This document shows, in pieces, positions 58,160 through 64,000 of a DNA stretch of 64,000 nt; position 1 is the first letter of the stretch; each line of letters opens with the position of its first letter. The notes beneath the pieces are model-generated. The model worked only from the letters and a program-made list of their open reading frames with translations. It had not been told where the DNA came from and did no database searches. The DNA is from Planctomycetota bacterium (GTDB lineage: Bacteria; Planctomycetota; OFTM77). Made by a program: the position numbers and the translations under genes. The DNA lies in NCBI GenBank assembly GCA_029260795.1, contig JAJDCO010000031.1, positions 145,006 to 209,005 on the forward strand. Direction: 5' to 3'.

Positions 58160-59625
58160 GCGAGACGATTCTCGACTTCCTGGATCGCAGCGCTCGACCG
58201 CGGATCCTGGTGGCGGGCGATCTGATCCTCGATCGCTATGTGTGGGGACAGGTCAAGCGAATCTCTCCCGAGGCGCCCATCCAGATCTTGCACGTGCAGT
58301 CCGAGGAGCACCGACTCGGCGGTGCCGGCAACGTCGCCCGCAACCTGGCCGCGATGGGTGCACAGGTCTCCGTCTGTGGCTTTGTCGGCGACGACTCACA
58401 CGGCCGCGATCTCTTGGCCGAGCTGGGTGATCTCGGTATCACGACCGACGCCGTGCCTCGCCTCGACGACCGACCGACCGTCGTCAAGACGCGCCTCATC
58501 GCCAGCAAGCAGCAGGTGCTGCGTGTCGATCACGAGCAGGTGATTCCGCTCCGCGAGGACGTCGAGCATCGGCTGGTCCAGCAGCTCGAGACCGCGGCCC
58601 ACGAGGTCGATGCCATCCTTCTCTCGGACTACGCCAAGGGCGCGCTGGCACCGGCGATCATCGAGGCGGCCATCCAGGCGGGACGACGGCGTGAGATCCC
58701 GGTGCTGGTCGATCCCAAGGGGCACGATTACAGCCGATACCGTGGGGCGGCGGCGATCACGCCGAATCGAGCCGAGGCGAGCGCGGCCGTCGGTTACGAG
58801 CTGGACCTCGACTCCGATCTGGAGAAGGCAGCGGTACAGCTCCTCGAAAGCCTCGAGCTGCAGGCGATCGTGATTACGCTCGGTCCCGACGGCATGTACT
58901 TGCGCGAGCGCTCGGGCACGGGCATCCGGATCCCGACCAAGGCGAAGATGGTGTACGACGTCACGGGTGCCGGCGACACGGCGATCGCGCTCATGACGCT
59001 CGGACGCGCTGGCGGCCTCGCCTGGCCCGAGGCGGTCGCCCTCGCCAACGCGGCGGCGGGAGTCGTGGTCGGCAAGGTGGGAGCCACCGCGGTCACGCCC
59101 GCCGAGCTCCGCGCGGCCGTGGGCGCGCGCGAGGTGTTCGGCGCTTCGAAGATCCTCGCCGATACCGAGCTCGAAGAGGTCATCACTTCGCTGCGACGCC
59201 AGGGCAAGCGCATCGTGTTCACGAACGGCTGCTTCGATCTCATCCATCCGGGACACATCGAGTACCTGAGCTTCGCCCGCGAGCACGGCGACGTACTGAT
59301 CGTCGGCATGAACTCCGACGCATCGATTCAGCGCATCAAGGGACCCAAGCGACCGATCCTCTCTCTGCTCGAGCGACAGATCGTGCTCGCCGGGCTCGAG
59401 ACGGTCGACTTCGTGACCTCGTTCGACGACGACACGCCTCAGGAGCTCATCGAGCGCGTCTCGCCGGACATCCTCGTCAAAGGCGAGGACTGGCGTGAGA
59501 AGGGAGTGGTGGGGCGCGAATGGGTCGAGTCCCATGGGGGAAGAGTGGTGCTGGCGCCGCTTCGGGCCGGCTCGTCGACGACCGACATCATCGGTCGCAT
59601 TCGGGAGAGCCTTGAAGCCGAGTGA
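58156..59625 (+). CDS. hldE: Bifunctional heptose-7-phosphate kinase / heptose-1-phosphate adenylyltransferase
   Basis: 489 residues. The N-terminal ribokinase-type domain (1-320) shows LVAGDLILDRYVWG, RLGGAGNVARNLAAMGA and the anion-hole GAGD at 271-274. The C-terminal nucleotidyltransferase domain (about 340-489) shows FTNGCFD and the HPGH motif at 364-367. Both activities of ADP-heptose precursor synthesis are therefore encoded: phosphorylation of heptose-7-phosphate at C1, and later adenylyl transfer. The ATG overlaps the stop of the upstream conserved gene (ATGA). The product feeds LPS inner-core heptose. Confidence 0.95.
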   Translation: MSETILDFLDRSARPRILVAGDLILDRYVWGQVKRISPEAPIQILHVQSEEHRLGGAGNVARNLAAMGAQVSVCGFVGDDSHGRDLLAELGDLGITTDAVPRLDDRPTVVKTRLIASKQQVLRVDHEQVIPLREDVEHRLVQQLETAAHEVDAILLSDYAKGALAPAIIEAAIQAGRRREIPVLVDPKGHDYSRYRGAAAITPNRAEASAAVGYELDLDSDLEKAAVQLLESLELQAIVITLGPDGMYLRERSGTGIRIPTKAKMVYDVTGAGDTAIALMTLGRAGGLAWPEAVALANAAAGVVVGKVGATAVTPAELRAAVGAREVFGASKILADTELEEVITSLRRQGKRIVFTNGCFDLIHPGHIEYLSFAREHGDVLIVGMNSDASIQRIKGPKRPILSLLERQIVLAGLETVDFVTSFDDDTPQELIERVSPDILVKGEDWREKGVVGREWVESHGGRVVLAPLRAGSSTTDIIGRIRESLEAE

Positions 59626-59669
59626 GAGGGCGGCCGAGAGCGTCGGCGATCGATTCGCAGGTTAGCTGC

Positions 59670-59698
59670 TTCAGCTCGACGTCGGCCGCGAGTACAAT
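59670..59698 (+). promoter_or_regulatory. Predicted promoter before the rfaE2-type gene
   Basis: TTCAGC at 59670-59675 and TACAAT at 59693-59698 are 17 bases apart, 60 bases before the ATG at 59758. Confidence 0.45.
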
Positions 59699-59757
59699 CC
59701 GGCGGGGGGCGCCTTGCCCAAGGACCCATCCGCCAACAGGTTGGGGGCTCGAATTCG

Positions 59758-60270
59758 ATGACGCCGAAATCGGTGACTCACAAGGCCGTCGACAAGATCG
59801 TCGACGACCACAAGACCCTGGCTGACATCCTCAACGCTCTGCAGTCGCAGGGGAAGAAGATCGTCTTTGCCAATGGTTGCTTTGACATCCTGCACGTCGG
59901 TCACGTGCGCTACCTGCAAGATGCTCGCTCACGAGGCGACTATCTCGTCGTGGCGCTCAACGCGGACTCCTCGGTCCGCAAGCTCAAGGGCAAGGGCCAT
60001 CCGATCAACCCCGAGGAAGAGCGGTTGGAGATGCTGGCTGCCCTCGAGTGTGTGAACTACGTCACGGTCTTCGAGGAGGAGACCGCCGACGAGATCCTCA
60101 AGAAGCTGCGCCCGGACTTCCATGCCAAAGGGACGGACTACACTCCGCAGACCGTCCCCGAGCGTGAGACCGTCCAGTCGATCGGCGGTGAGGTCTTGAT
60201 CGTCGGCGATCCGAAAGAGCACTCGACCTCCGACGTCCTGCGCCGGATCCGCCGCCGCAAGTTCCGTTGA
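59758..60270 (+). CDS. rfaE2: Stand-alone cytidylyltransferase-fold nucleotidyltransferase (RfaE domain II type)
   Basis: 170 residues. It resembles the second domain of Hld[20 protein letters not shown] with HVGH at 46-49, [38 protein letters not shown] and KGTDYT. It is thus a heptose-1-phosphate adenylyltransferase or a related sugar-phosphate nucleotidyltransferase. It lies 132 bases after hldE, which already has this activity, so it may use a different sugar or a different nucleotide (inference). Its own promoter-like pair lies at 59670. A small membrane protein follows with a 4-base overlap. Confidence 0.88.
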   Translation: MTPKSVTHKAVDKIVDDHKTLADILNALQSQGKKIVFANGCFDILHVGHVRYLQDARSRGDYLVVALNADSSVRKLKGKGHPINPEEERLEMLAALECVNYVTVFEEETADEILKKLRPDFHAKGTDYTPQTVPERETVQSIGGEVLIVGDPKEHSTSDVLRRIRRRKFR

Positions 60271-60605
60271 GCGTCGGCCAGCAGAGCTCCGACATCGACG
60301 GGTCGCGCGCCCGGATCGGAGCCGAGCTCGGCCTGGCGGTGATGGCTCTCGGGTCTCTCGTGACCTTCGTCGCCAGCGGCCTGACTCTCGACGTCGACCA
60401 GCTGCCTCGCTGGCTCGGATGGCTCCCGCTCGCCGCGACGGGCCTCGCGTTTTCGGTCATCGTCCTTCAGGTCGTGCGACGGCGCCGAGCACCAGTCGGG
60501 CGTGCAGGCCTCGGTGAGCGCTCGGCTCTCGTGTTGGCCTACTTGACTCTCGCGATCGGGCTTGCACTCCTGGTCTCGCCCGCCCTCGCGGCGACGGAGC
60601 GCTGA
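60267..60605 (+). CDS. Small three-helix membrane protein
   Basis: 112 residues with three hydrophobic segments (about 21-41, 49-68 and 88-109) joined by basic loops ([13 protein letters not shown]). The TTG at 60267 overlaps the stop of the nucleotidyltransferase gene (TTGA) and keeps the first helix complete; a GTG at 60339 or ATG at 60342 would cut it. Its TGA overlaps the following ATG by one base. No family recognised. Position suggests a role in envelope assembly. Confidence 0.6.
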   Translation: MSVGQQSSDIDGSRARIGAELGLAVMALGSLVTFVASGLTLDVDQLPRWLGWLPLAATGLAFSVIVLQVVRRRRAPVGRAGLGERSALVLAYLTLAIGLALLVSPALAATER

Positions 60606-62224
60606 TGGGCGACGCACCTCAGGATCACCTCGAGCGACCCGATCTTCAGGACTGGTTGGTCCGCTGTCGCTTGGACGCCCTCGCCCACGTCTTCGAGGGG
60701 GAGCCCACCGGAGAGGCGATCGAGCGCCATCGGCATCGTGACGTGTGGCGGCTCGACGGGGAAGCCGGTCAGGCGCTGTACGTGAAGCGCTACCATCGTC
60801 GGCACTTCAAGGATCGTTGGCCCGACTGGCGGCGCGGACGCCCGGCTCGCTCCGACGCGGCCGTGGAGCGCGCGGCCTTCGAAGCCTTCGCGGCCGCCGG
60901 ACTCGAGACCGTGCCGGTCGTCGCCTGGGGTGAATCCGCAGACCCCGAGCGCGGCTCGTACCTGATCACGCTCGGAGAGCCTGGTTGGTCGGGGCTCGAT
61001 GCGTGGATCCTCGAGCGAGCGGCGCAGGCGTCGCCGCGCGATCGTCGGCGTCTGGCCGCGGCCCTCGGTGCCGAGATCGGCCGTCTCCACGGCTCGGGTC
61101 TCGGGCACCCCGACCTCCTCGCCTGGCACGTGCTGGTGCCGGACGAGCTCGACGCCGAGATCCGATTTCGTCACCTCGACTTGCTGCGCGCGACCCAAGC
61201 GCCGTCGAGTCGGCGTCGCCGAGCGAGGGACTTGGCCGCGCTGGTCGCTTCGGTGCCGATGCTGAAGATCGATCGTCGCCTGCGTTGGGTGTTCTTGCGT
61301 GCCTACGAGCGCGTCGTCGGCGGCGCGTCCGAGCGGCGCGCCTTGCTTCGCCACATCCGCGTGCGTCTCGAGCAGATCGAGGATCGTCCGAAGTTCCAGC
61401 GCTCGCGCTGGGGCGAGTGGCGCAGCACCGACGGAGCGCGCGTTCGTTGGCGCCGGGAGCTGGCAGCGGTGCCGAAGGCTCCGAACCTCGATCGGCTGGA
61501 GGAGGTCGAAGGGATCACCGTGCAACGCCGCTTGTCCGAGCGCACCAACGCGGTCTGGGTCGATCCCGTGCCCGGGGAGACGTGGTACCTCAAGGTCCAT
61601 CGCGCCCGCGACGGCTCGGGCCGGCGCCGAGCCAAGCGCGAGTGGAAGCGCTTGATGGCGCTCGAGTGGGAAGGTGTCTCCGCGGCGCGCGTGGTCGGCT
61701 GGGGACGAGAGCCACGGCGAGGCTGGGTGCTGACGCGGCAAGTGCCGGGCGCGCCCGTCGACGAGCTCTTGATGTCGGATTGGCCCGGGAGCGCGCGCCG
61801 GTTGGTGGAGGAAGCCGATCGCCTCGGGTGCTTCGTGCGCCACTTCCATCGGCTCGGCCACTACCACAAGGACCTCTACCTCTGCCACGTCTTCGCGACC
61901 GCGGCCGAGAGCGGTCCCATTCGCTACACGCTGATCGATGCGGGGCGGATCGAGCGCGGCGAGCGCGTGCGTCCTCGATGGTTCGTGAAAGACCTGGCGG
62001 CGCTGGCGTCGTCGTGGCCGGCGGAGAGCCCCGCCGGCGGCCGCCGCGGAGCGCCCCCGCGGCGAGTGGTGGCCGCCTTCCTCCGAGCCTACGGCGGACC
62101 GTCAGCACCCGGGCGTCGGGAGCTGCTGCGGGCAGTGCGGCGCAAGGTCCGTCGCATCCTGTCCCACGTGCCCAAGAACCAGAGGCTCAGCCCTTCTGGA
62201 GCTCCCAGAAGTCAGCGCCCATGA
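60605..62224 (+). CDS. Protein with two tandem Kdo/heptose-kinase-like (WaaP/KdkA) domains
   Basis: 539 residues in two homologous kinase-like halves. Half 1 (about 35-265) has a lysine at 61 (ALYVKRY), catalytic-loop-like GHPDLLAWHV with HPD at 168-170, and a DFG-equivalent in FRHLDLLRA (Asp192). Half 2 (about 305-520) has Lys330 (TWYLKVHR), a Glu in the AKREWKRL helix, HKD at 421-423 in GHYHKDLYLCHVF, and Asp445 in TLIDAGRI. Such WaaP/KdkA kinases phosphorylate Kdo or heptose of the LPS inner core. Two copies in one chain suggest two phosphorylation sites or a scaffold half; half 1 has HPD in place of the HxD seen in half 2, so its activity is less sure. It closes the cluster that starts with lpxK. 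Confidence 0.85.
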   Translation: MGDAPQDHLERPDLQDWLVRCRLDALAHVFEGEPTGEAIERHRHRDVWRLDGEAGQALYVKRYHRRHFKDRWPDWRRGRPARSDAAVERAAFEAFAAAGLETVPVVAWGESADPERGSYLITLGEPGWSGLDAWILERAAQASPRDRRRLAAALGAEIGRLHGSGLGHPDLLAWHVLVPDELDAEIRFRHLDLLRATQAPSSRRRRARDLAALVASVPMLKIDRRLRWVFLRAYERVVGGASERRALLRHIRVRLEQIEDRPKFQRSRWGEWRSTDGARVRWRRELAAVPKAPNLDRLEEVEGITVQRRLSERTNAVWVDPVPGETWYLKVHRARDGSGRRRAKREWKRLMALEWEGVSAARVVGWGREPRRGWVLTRQVPGAPVDELLMSDWPGSARRLVEEADRLGCFVRHFHRLGHYHKDLYLCHVFATAAESGPIRYTLIDAGRIERGERVRPRWFVKDLAALASSWPAESPAGGRRGAPPRRVVAAFLRAYGGPSAPGRRELLRAVRRKVRRILSHVPKNQRLSPSGAPRSQRP

Positions 62225-62741
62225 GGTCCCAGGGTAGACGGCGCTCGTCAGGGTCGGCGGCGTCGAAACACTGGTTGACGAAGTAGAGGATCGTCGACGG
62301 ATCGCTCCAGACGTTCGCGACGCCGTGGAGGACACCGCGCGGGATGTACAGGAGCTGGGCGCGGCCGTCGCCCAGAACGAAGCGCATCGAGACGTTGAGT
62401 GTCGGCGAACCCTCTCGTAGATCCTTCAGGCCGACCAGCAGCCGCTGAGAGGGCGAGACGAACCAGGCGTCTTCCTGGTTATAGTGAAGGTGGAAGGCCT
62501 TGATCGTGCCAGGCAACATCTCGGAGGCATTGACTTGACTGGGTCGAAACCCGGGCAACCCCACCAGCTCCCCCTTGTCGTCGAAGCGGGCCAGCTCGCA
62601 GAAGGAGCCGCCGTCTTCGACGAAGCGGCGCAGGTCGACGATCTGGACGCCGTCGATTCGGACGCGGCCCGAGTAGTCTTGGGTCGTGATCTGGTCACGG
62701 TATCGGTCGTGGATGTCCGAGGGACTGAGCGGCTTGGTCAT
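62187..62741 (-). CDS. RmlC-like cupin (dTDP-sugar 3,5-epimerase or related isomerase)
   Basis: 184 residues. The cupin pattern is clear: IKAFHLHYNQEDAWFVSPSQRLLVGLKDLREGSPT, then LLYIPRGVLHGVANV and STILYFVNQCFD. RmlC-type enzymes epimerise dTDP-4-keto-6-deoxy-sugars in deoxy-sugar and O-antigen pathways. The C-terminal RRLPWDLMGADFW agrees with the family. The catalytic His of RmlC is plausibly the first H of HLHYN, but I cannot confirm it. The gene converges on, and overlaps by 38 bases, the double-kinase gene. A good promoter pair lies at 62811-62840. No rmlABD partners are in view. Confidence 0.85.
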   Translation of the reverse strand: MTKPLSPSDIHDRYRDQITTQDYSGRVRIDGVQIVDLRRFVEDGGSFCELARFDDKGELVGLPGFRPSQVNASEMLPGTIKAFHLHYNQEDAWFVSPSQRLLVGLKDLREGSPTLNVSMRFVLGDGRAQLLYIPRGVLHGVANVWSDPSTILYFVNQCFDAADPDERRLPWDLMGADFWELQKG

Positions 62742-62780
62742 GATGGGGCGCCGACGCCGGCGGCGTCGCTCTCCGATCTC

Positions 62781-63785
62781 TTGGGAGCAGGCGAGTTTCA
62801 AAGGGGCGGGATTGTACGTCGCGATCGCGCGAGGGGTCAAGCTGGGTGGGCGATCCGGCTGGCGTTCGGAGTGCTGCTCGCGCTGTCGCTCGGCCCGCTG
62901 GCGCGAGCCCAGATCCTGCCGACGGTCCAGCTCATCCCGGATCTGACCTACTGCGACGGCGATGCACAGGACGCGCGGAAGCACCGCCTCGACCTCTATC
63001 GACCCGACATCCGATGGGCCGTCGACAGCGGTCGCCCGCTCCGGCCCGTGCTCGTGTTCGTGCACGGCGGCGGCTGGATGTTCGGCGACAAGAACCACTA
63101 CGGCGGCCTCTACGGCAACGTCGGTCGCGCCTTCGCCGCGCGTGGCTACGTCGTGGCCGTCATCAACTACCGTCTGTCGCGGCGTCGCAGCGAGGTGCGG
63201 CATCCCGATCACGTCCAGGACGTGGCTCGTGCCGTGGACTGGGTCCACGGGCACGTCGCCTCGTACGGCGGCGATCCGGAAGAGATCGTCTTGGCCGGCC
63301 ACTCCGCCGGCGGTCACCTGGTGAGCCTGATCGCGACCGACGACCATTACCTTCAGGAGGTCGGCCTCGATCGTTCGATCGTGCGCGGCGTCGTCTCGAT
63401 CAGCGGCGTCTACGACCTGGTCGGCATCCCGGGCATCGATCGCGTTTTCGGCTCCGAGCTCGAAGCGCGCCGGCTCGCCTCACCCCTCTCGCACATCGAC
63501 GCGTCGGATGCGGTCCTGCCGTTCCTGGTGCTCTTCGCCGAGAACGATCTCCCCGGCCTCGAGTCGGGTGCCTTGACCTTCGCGCGCCAGCTCTCGGGTG
63601 TCGCCGCGCGCGTCATGACCGCGCAGATCGCAGACCGGTCGCATCAGTCGATCGTCTTGGGAATCGGCCGATTGGGTGACGAGACCACAAAGCAGATCGA
63701 GAGCTTTCTCGAGCGAGCGACCGGCCCCCTCCCGCCGATCGAGACGCCGGCCCAAAAGCCCGAAGACCAGTCGCGCGACCGCTGA
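62781..63785 (+). CDS. Exported alpha/beta-hydrolase (esterase/lipase, HSL-like)
   Basis: Up to 334 residues. An oxyanion-hole motif FVHGGGWMFGD is followed by the nucleophile GHSAG (LAGHSAGGHL), with later Asp (FAENDLPG) and His (DRSHQS) completing a catalytic triad. This is an esterase of the HSL/carboxylesterase group. A signal peptide (IRLAFGVLLALSLGPLARA, cleavage before Q) marks export. No ATG or GTG precedes the signal peptide. The only ordinary candidates are a TTG at 62781 (listed start) or a much shorter GTG start at 62871 inside the hydrophobic part; an ATT at 62811 follows AGGGG. The start is therefore uncertain. A promoter for the leftward RmlC gene overlaps this leader. Confidence 0.8.
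   Translation: MGAGEFQRGGIVRRDRARGQAGWAIRLAFGVLLALSLGPLARAQILPTVQLIPDLTYCDGDAQDARKHRLDLYRPDIRWAVDSGRPLRPVLVFVHGGGWMFGDKNHYGGLYGNVGRAFAARGYVVAVINYRLSRRRSEVRHPDHVQDVARAVDWVHGHVASYGGDPEEIVLAGHSAGGHLVSLIATDDHYLQEVGLDRSIVRGVVSISGVYDLVGIPGIDRVFGSELEARRLASPLSHIDASDAVLPFLVLFAENDLPGLESGALTFARQLSGVAARVMTAQIADRSHQSIVLGIGRLGDETTKQIESFLERATGPLPPIETPAQKPEDQSRDR
62811..62840 (-). promoter_or_regulatory. Predicted promoter of the RmlC-like gene
   Basis: On the minus strand, TTGACC (62840-62835) and TACAAT (62816-62811) are 18 bases apart, close to sigma70 consensus, and 69 bases before the ATG at 62741. Confidence 0.55.
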
Positions 63786-63840
63786 AGGGAATGCCCCTTG
63801 CGAAACGCATTCGGGGGGGCGGTTTCACTCCATCGCGCGA

Positions 63841-63869
63841 TTGACGTCCCGCCCAATCAGGCGTAGCCT
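63841..63869 (+). promoter_or_regulatory. Predicted promoter of the last gene
   Basis: TTGACG at 63841-63846 and TAGCCT at 63864-63869 are 17 bases apart, 79 bases before the ATG at 63949. Confidence 0.5.
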
Positions 63870-63948
63870 CGACAGGGTTCCGGGAAGGACCCGTCGCCCT
63901 CCTGCAAGCCGCGGGGGGAGGCGACGACACATAACAGGGGAGTGAAAC

Positions 63949-64000
63949 ATGAACAGCATGATGAGCACCACGAGCGTCCGTACGGCGATCGAGGGGGGGG
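63949..64000 (+). CDS. Start of an unidentified gene (cut by window edge)
   Basis: An ATG at 63949 with a strong ribosome site (GGGGAG seven bases upstream) and a promoter pair at 63841 begins an open frame of 17 codons (MNSMMSTTSVRTAIEGG) that runs off the window. Too short to identify. Confidence 0.5.
   Translation, partial: MNSMMSTTSVRTAIEGG

Noticed and set aside
63789..63817. Terminator after the esterase gene
   Set aside because: GAATGC and GCATTC make only a 6-base stem and no U-tract follows. Too weak.
1..64000. tRNA, rRNA, prophage or insertion-sequence genes
   Set aside because: No cloverleaf with a CCA-end pattern, transposase motif, integrase motif or phage structural gene was noticed while reading the gaps between genes.

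Overview
The window is GC-rich (roughly two thirds G+C by eye) and densely coding. It reads as chromosomal DNA of a Gram-negative, planctomycete-like bacterium (Planctomycetota or a close relative). The assignment rests on gene families: a DUF1501 protein, a c-type cytochrome fused to WD40 repeats and a DUF1549/DUF1553 protein in one operon; a Ser/Thr kinase fused to a sulfatase-modifying-factor domain; large membrane-anchored proteins built from carboxypeptidase-regulatory repeats; and several sulfatase or phosphodiesterase-like proteins. Lipid A and heptose genes (lpxK, lpxL-type, hldE) point to an outer membrane with LPS. No rRNA, tRNA, CRISPR array, prophage or insertion sequence was seen.

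Layout. 1-3.8 kb: cardiolipin synthase (cut by the window edge) and a kinase/FGE fusion, both on minus. 4.7-9.9 kb: two tandem copies of an MBOAT O-acyltransferase plus SGNH-like partner pair. 10.5-11.8 kb: a cysteine-rich secreted protein of unknown function. 12.0-19.8 kb: trpE-trpD-trpC-trpB-trpA, without trpG or trpF, followed by an overlapping membrane-anchored sulfatase-like gene. 20.2-21.5 kb (minus): Rieske ferredoxin and thioredoxin reductase. 21.6-22.8 kb: an archaeal-type ornithine cyclodeaminase. 23.3-29.5 kb: mostly uncharacterised proteins, including a HEAT/VWA protein, an extremely acidic protein with a small downstream partner, a protein with about twelve Gly-Asp-Tyr repeats, and a HEAT protein. 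29.5-32.8 kb (minus): quinone oxidoreductase and a fused E1 alpha/beta 2-oxoacid dehydrogenase.

33.1-50 kb: two giant carboxypeptidase-regulatory repeat proteins flank a cytochrome region. That region holds a divergent pair of heme lipoproteins (a PKD-type protein with one CxxCH, and a seven-CxxCH cytochrome with a TPR tail) and the DUF1501 / cytochrome-WD40 / DUF1549-DUF1553 operon. 50.2-54.6 kb: a phosphodiesterase-TPR lipoprotein, a Lys/Glu/Pro-rich exported protein and a small heme-binding protein; the last two converge on a long hairpin. 54.7-62.2 kb: an envelope cluster of lpxK, an lpxL-type acyltransferase, a conserved unknown, hldE, a separate rfaE2-type nucleotidyltransferase, a small membrane protein and a protein with two tandem Kdo/heptose-kinase-like domains. 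62.2-64 kb: an RmlC-like cupin (minus), an exported esterase and the first codons of another gene.

Intergenic DNA carries several unrelated short repeat families: hairpin units near 10 kb and 20 kb, a dispersed repeat flanking the 47-50 kb gene, and a tandem repeat that forms the 3' end of the lpxL-type gene. Where an open frame extends upstream of the likely gene, starts were set from Shine-Dalgarno spacing, signal peptides and overlap with the upstream stop. No database search was possible, so family names are motif-based recognitions.
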